Source: Citrobacter sp.
Lineage (GTDB): Bacteria > Pseudomonadota > Gammaproteobacteria > Enterobacterales > Enterobacteriaceae
Assembly (NCBI GenBank): GCA_019415335.1
Contig: DXKH01000104.1
Location: 1 to 14,859, forward strand
Reading direction: 5' to 3'
Length of the DNA: 14,859 nucleotides
Shown: piece by piece, positions 13,843 to 14,859 of the stretch
How the letters are laid out: each line of letters begins with the position of its first letter
Position numbering within the stretch: the first letter of the stretch is position 1
Made by a program: the position numbers and the translations under genes
Notes under the pieces: generated by a model
Database searches by the model: none
Told to the model about the DNA's origin: nothing
The model's input: only the letters and a program-made list of their open reading frames with translations

Positions 13843-14859
13843 CAGGGCAAGATTACGAAAGCCCGCTCCCCGCAAGGACTGACGCGAGATAGTTTCTGTC
13901 CATGGCTGCTTTTCGCATCTTACGTCTTAACCCTGCCTTGAATACCTTATCATTCGTTAAAATATTAATAGCGATGTGCCGTATCCCTGAAAATAATTCT
14001 GCGGTGTTTCCTCTTCCTATTTTGCAGTCGTCTTCATTCATTACCACGTCCAGACGCCAGTGCAGCTTATTCTCCACGTGCCAGTGATTTCGGATCGCTG
14101 TGGCGAACTTTTCTGTGTTTAAATCAGCAGAACTGATATAATATCTGACCGTTATTTCTGGCTCCTTCTTTTGTTCTGCTATTATCGAGCGAAAGGAGAC
14201 TGCCACGCATAATTTCTTCAGACCTTTCCATTCAAACGTGAAATCAATAAGTTCATCAGGGACATCGCAAACAATGTGAAGACGGATTTCTTCTCTGCCG
14301 TGACTCTTTTCACTCATTGCGTAACTGTCATGCTCTGGATTATTTAATTCTTTCAGCGGAAATTTTTCCTCGAAGGCTTTATTTAGCCGCCCCTGGTTTC
14401 ATTTTCAGCGAATAAATAATCACCTCCCTGTTTTTGTATCTTCTCTGCAATATCTTTCTGGCAACCCATCGCATCAGTTGTGATGATTTTTCCTTTAATG
14501 TCCAACATGTAAAGAAGTTCAGGGATAGCTGTAATCTCATTAGATTTCTCATCCGTCCTGATCTGTCCGATGACCAGACTATGCATTGTTGAGAACGCAC
14601 TAATGACATGAATCGCTCCCTTGCGGCGACTCTTGTCATAAGAGTGCCGGAGCGTTTTTCCATCAATTGCAATGACGCCTTTATCATCTGAAGAATGGCA
14701 GTCACGCATCCAGTTAATAAAGCACTCGTGAAATTTTGCAGGACTGATACAGGATACAACTCTGGCAATGGTATCGTGAACAGGAATACCATTTTCAAAA
14801 TCACCATATTGCTTCAAAAAATCGAGATGTGTTTCCCCAAAATCCTCTATATCTTCCCA
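13843..14859 (-). mobile_element. H-repeat (H-rpt, ISAs1-like, Rhs-associated), right edge outside the window
   Basis: The element's 3' terminus is at 13843, where the CAGGGCAAGATTACGAAAGC sequence begins; the same terminus occurs at 13259 in the remnant. It contains one transposase gene on the minus strand. The other terminus, and therefore any target duplication, is beyond 14859. H-repeats are known in E. coli as companions of Rhs elements and are generally immobile; the frameshift in this copy agrees with that. Confidence 0.88.
13853..14859 (-). pseudogene. H-repeat-associated transposase (YhhI/YbfD family), frameshifted and cut by the window edge
   Basis: DDE transposase family of ISAs1/H-repeat elements, normally about 378 residues. 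The frame is open to the window edge (first codons read [14 protein letters not shown]), so about the first 40 residues lie outside. It reads through [20 protein letters not shown], the first Asp in [11 protein letters not shown] (codon 14664-14662), the second Asp in [11 protein letters not shown] (codon 14475-14473), then breaks near 14405 and ends at a stop at 14383. The family sequence resumes in the next frame ([25 protein letters not shown]), includes the Glu in [13 protein letters not shown] (codon 14074-14072) and ends VLAGSGLS. One missing T (GCTG-AAAA where GCTGTAAAA is expected) explains the shift. The catalytic triad is split, so no active enzyme is expected unless frameshifting occurs. 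Confidence 0.92.

Noticed and set aside
1..14859. tRNA genes, rRNA, CRISPR arrays
   Set aside because: No cloverleaf-like segments or regularly spaced repeats were found anywhere in the window.

Overview
The window comes from an enterobacterial chromosome, almost certainly Escherichia coli or a very close relative. It holds a large part of the Flag-2 (lateral-type) flagellar locus, named here lfh/lfi/laf after the lateral systems of Vibrio and Aeromonas. Two things support the host assignment: an E. coli-type REP/BIME repeat between the divergent operons, and an H-repeat (Rhs-associated ISAs1-like) transposase at the right edge that reads like the K-12 YhhI/YbfD family. Laboratory K-12 is known to keep only remnants of this flagellar system (fhiA, mbhA).

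Left part, minus strand, 1-4805: an operon read right to left, lfiM-lfiN-lfiP-lfiQ-lfiR-lfhB-lfhA (lfhA runs off the left edge). The genes overlap or are spaced by 1-2 bases. They encode two switch (C-ring) proteins and the core of the flagellar type III export gate. There is no fliO between lfiN and lfiP.

Control region, 4806-5192: a divergent intergenic stretch with an AT-rich part, a candidate sigma-70 promoter for lfiM and a two-unit REP/BIME element.

Middle part, plus strand, 5193-12068: lafK (sigma-54 activator)-lfiE-lfiF-lfiG-lfiH-lfiI-lfiJ, again tightly packed. This gives the regulator, the rod adaptor, the MS ring, the rotor protein, and the export ATPase with its regulator and stalk. 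A TagD-like cytidylyltransferase gene begins 2 bases after lfiJ and closes the operon. This is an unusual cargo gene that may feed a CDP-activated sugar or polyol into a surface or flagellin modification.

Right part, 12069-14859: base composition turns visibly AT-rich and the genes switch to the minus strand. The region holds two unrecognised small genes (one with a signal peptide), a short reading-frame fragment with its own terminator, a scrambled H-repeat remnant, and a frameshifted H-repeat transposase that runs off the edge. This looks like Rhs-element-type accessory DNA inserted inside the flagellar locus, with the remaining Flag-2 genes presumably lying beyond the right edge.

Most notable points: switch proteins that have lost several hallmark motor residues (LfiM without a CheY-binding peptide or GGxG; LfiG with EHLQ for EHPQ and without the torque-helix acidic pair); a LafK with no N-terminal sensory domain; a 13-glycine perfect GxxxG ladder in LfiH; the TagD-like gene; and a chimeric H-repeat remnant repeated 0.6 kb from the full element. 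I see no wholly new system with confidence. The best candidates for undescribed biology are the cytidylyltransferase link and the two orphan genes beside the H-repeat.
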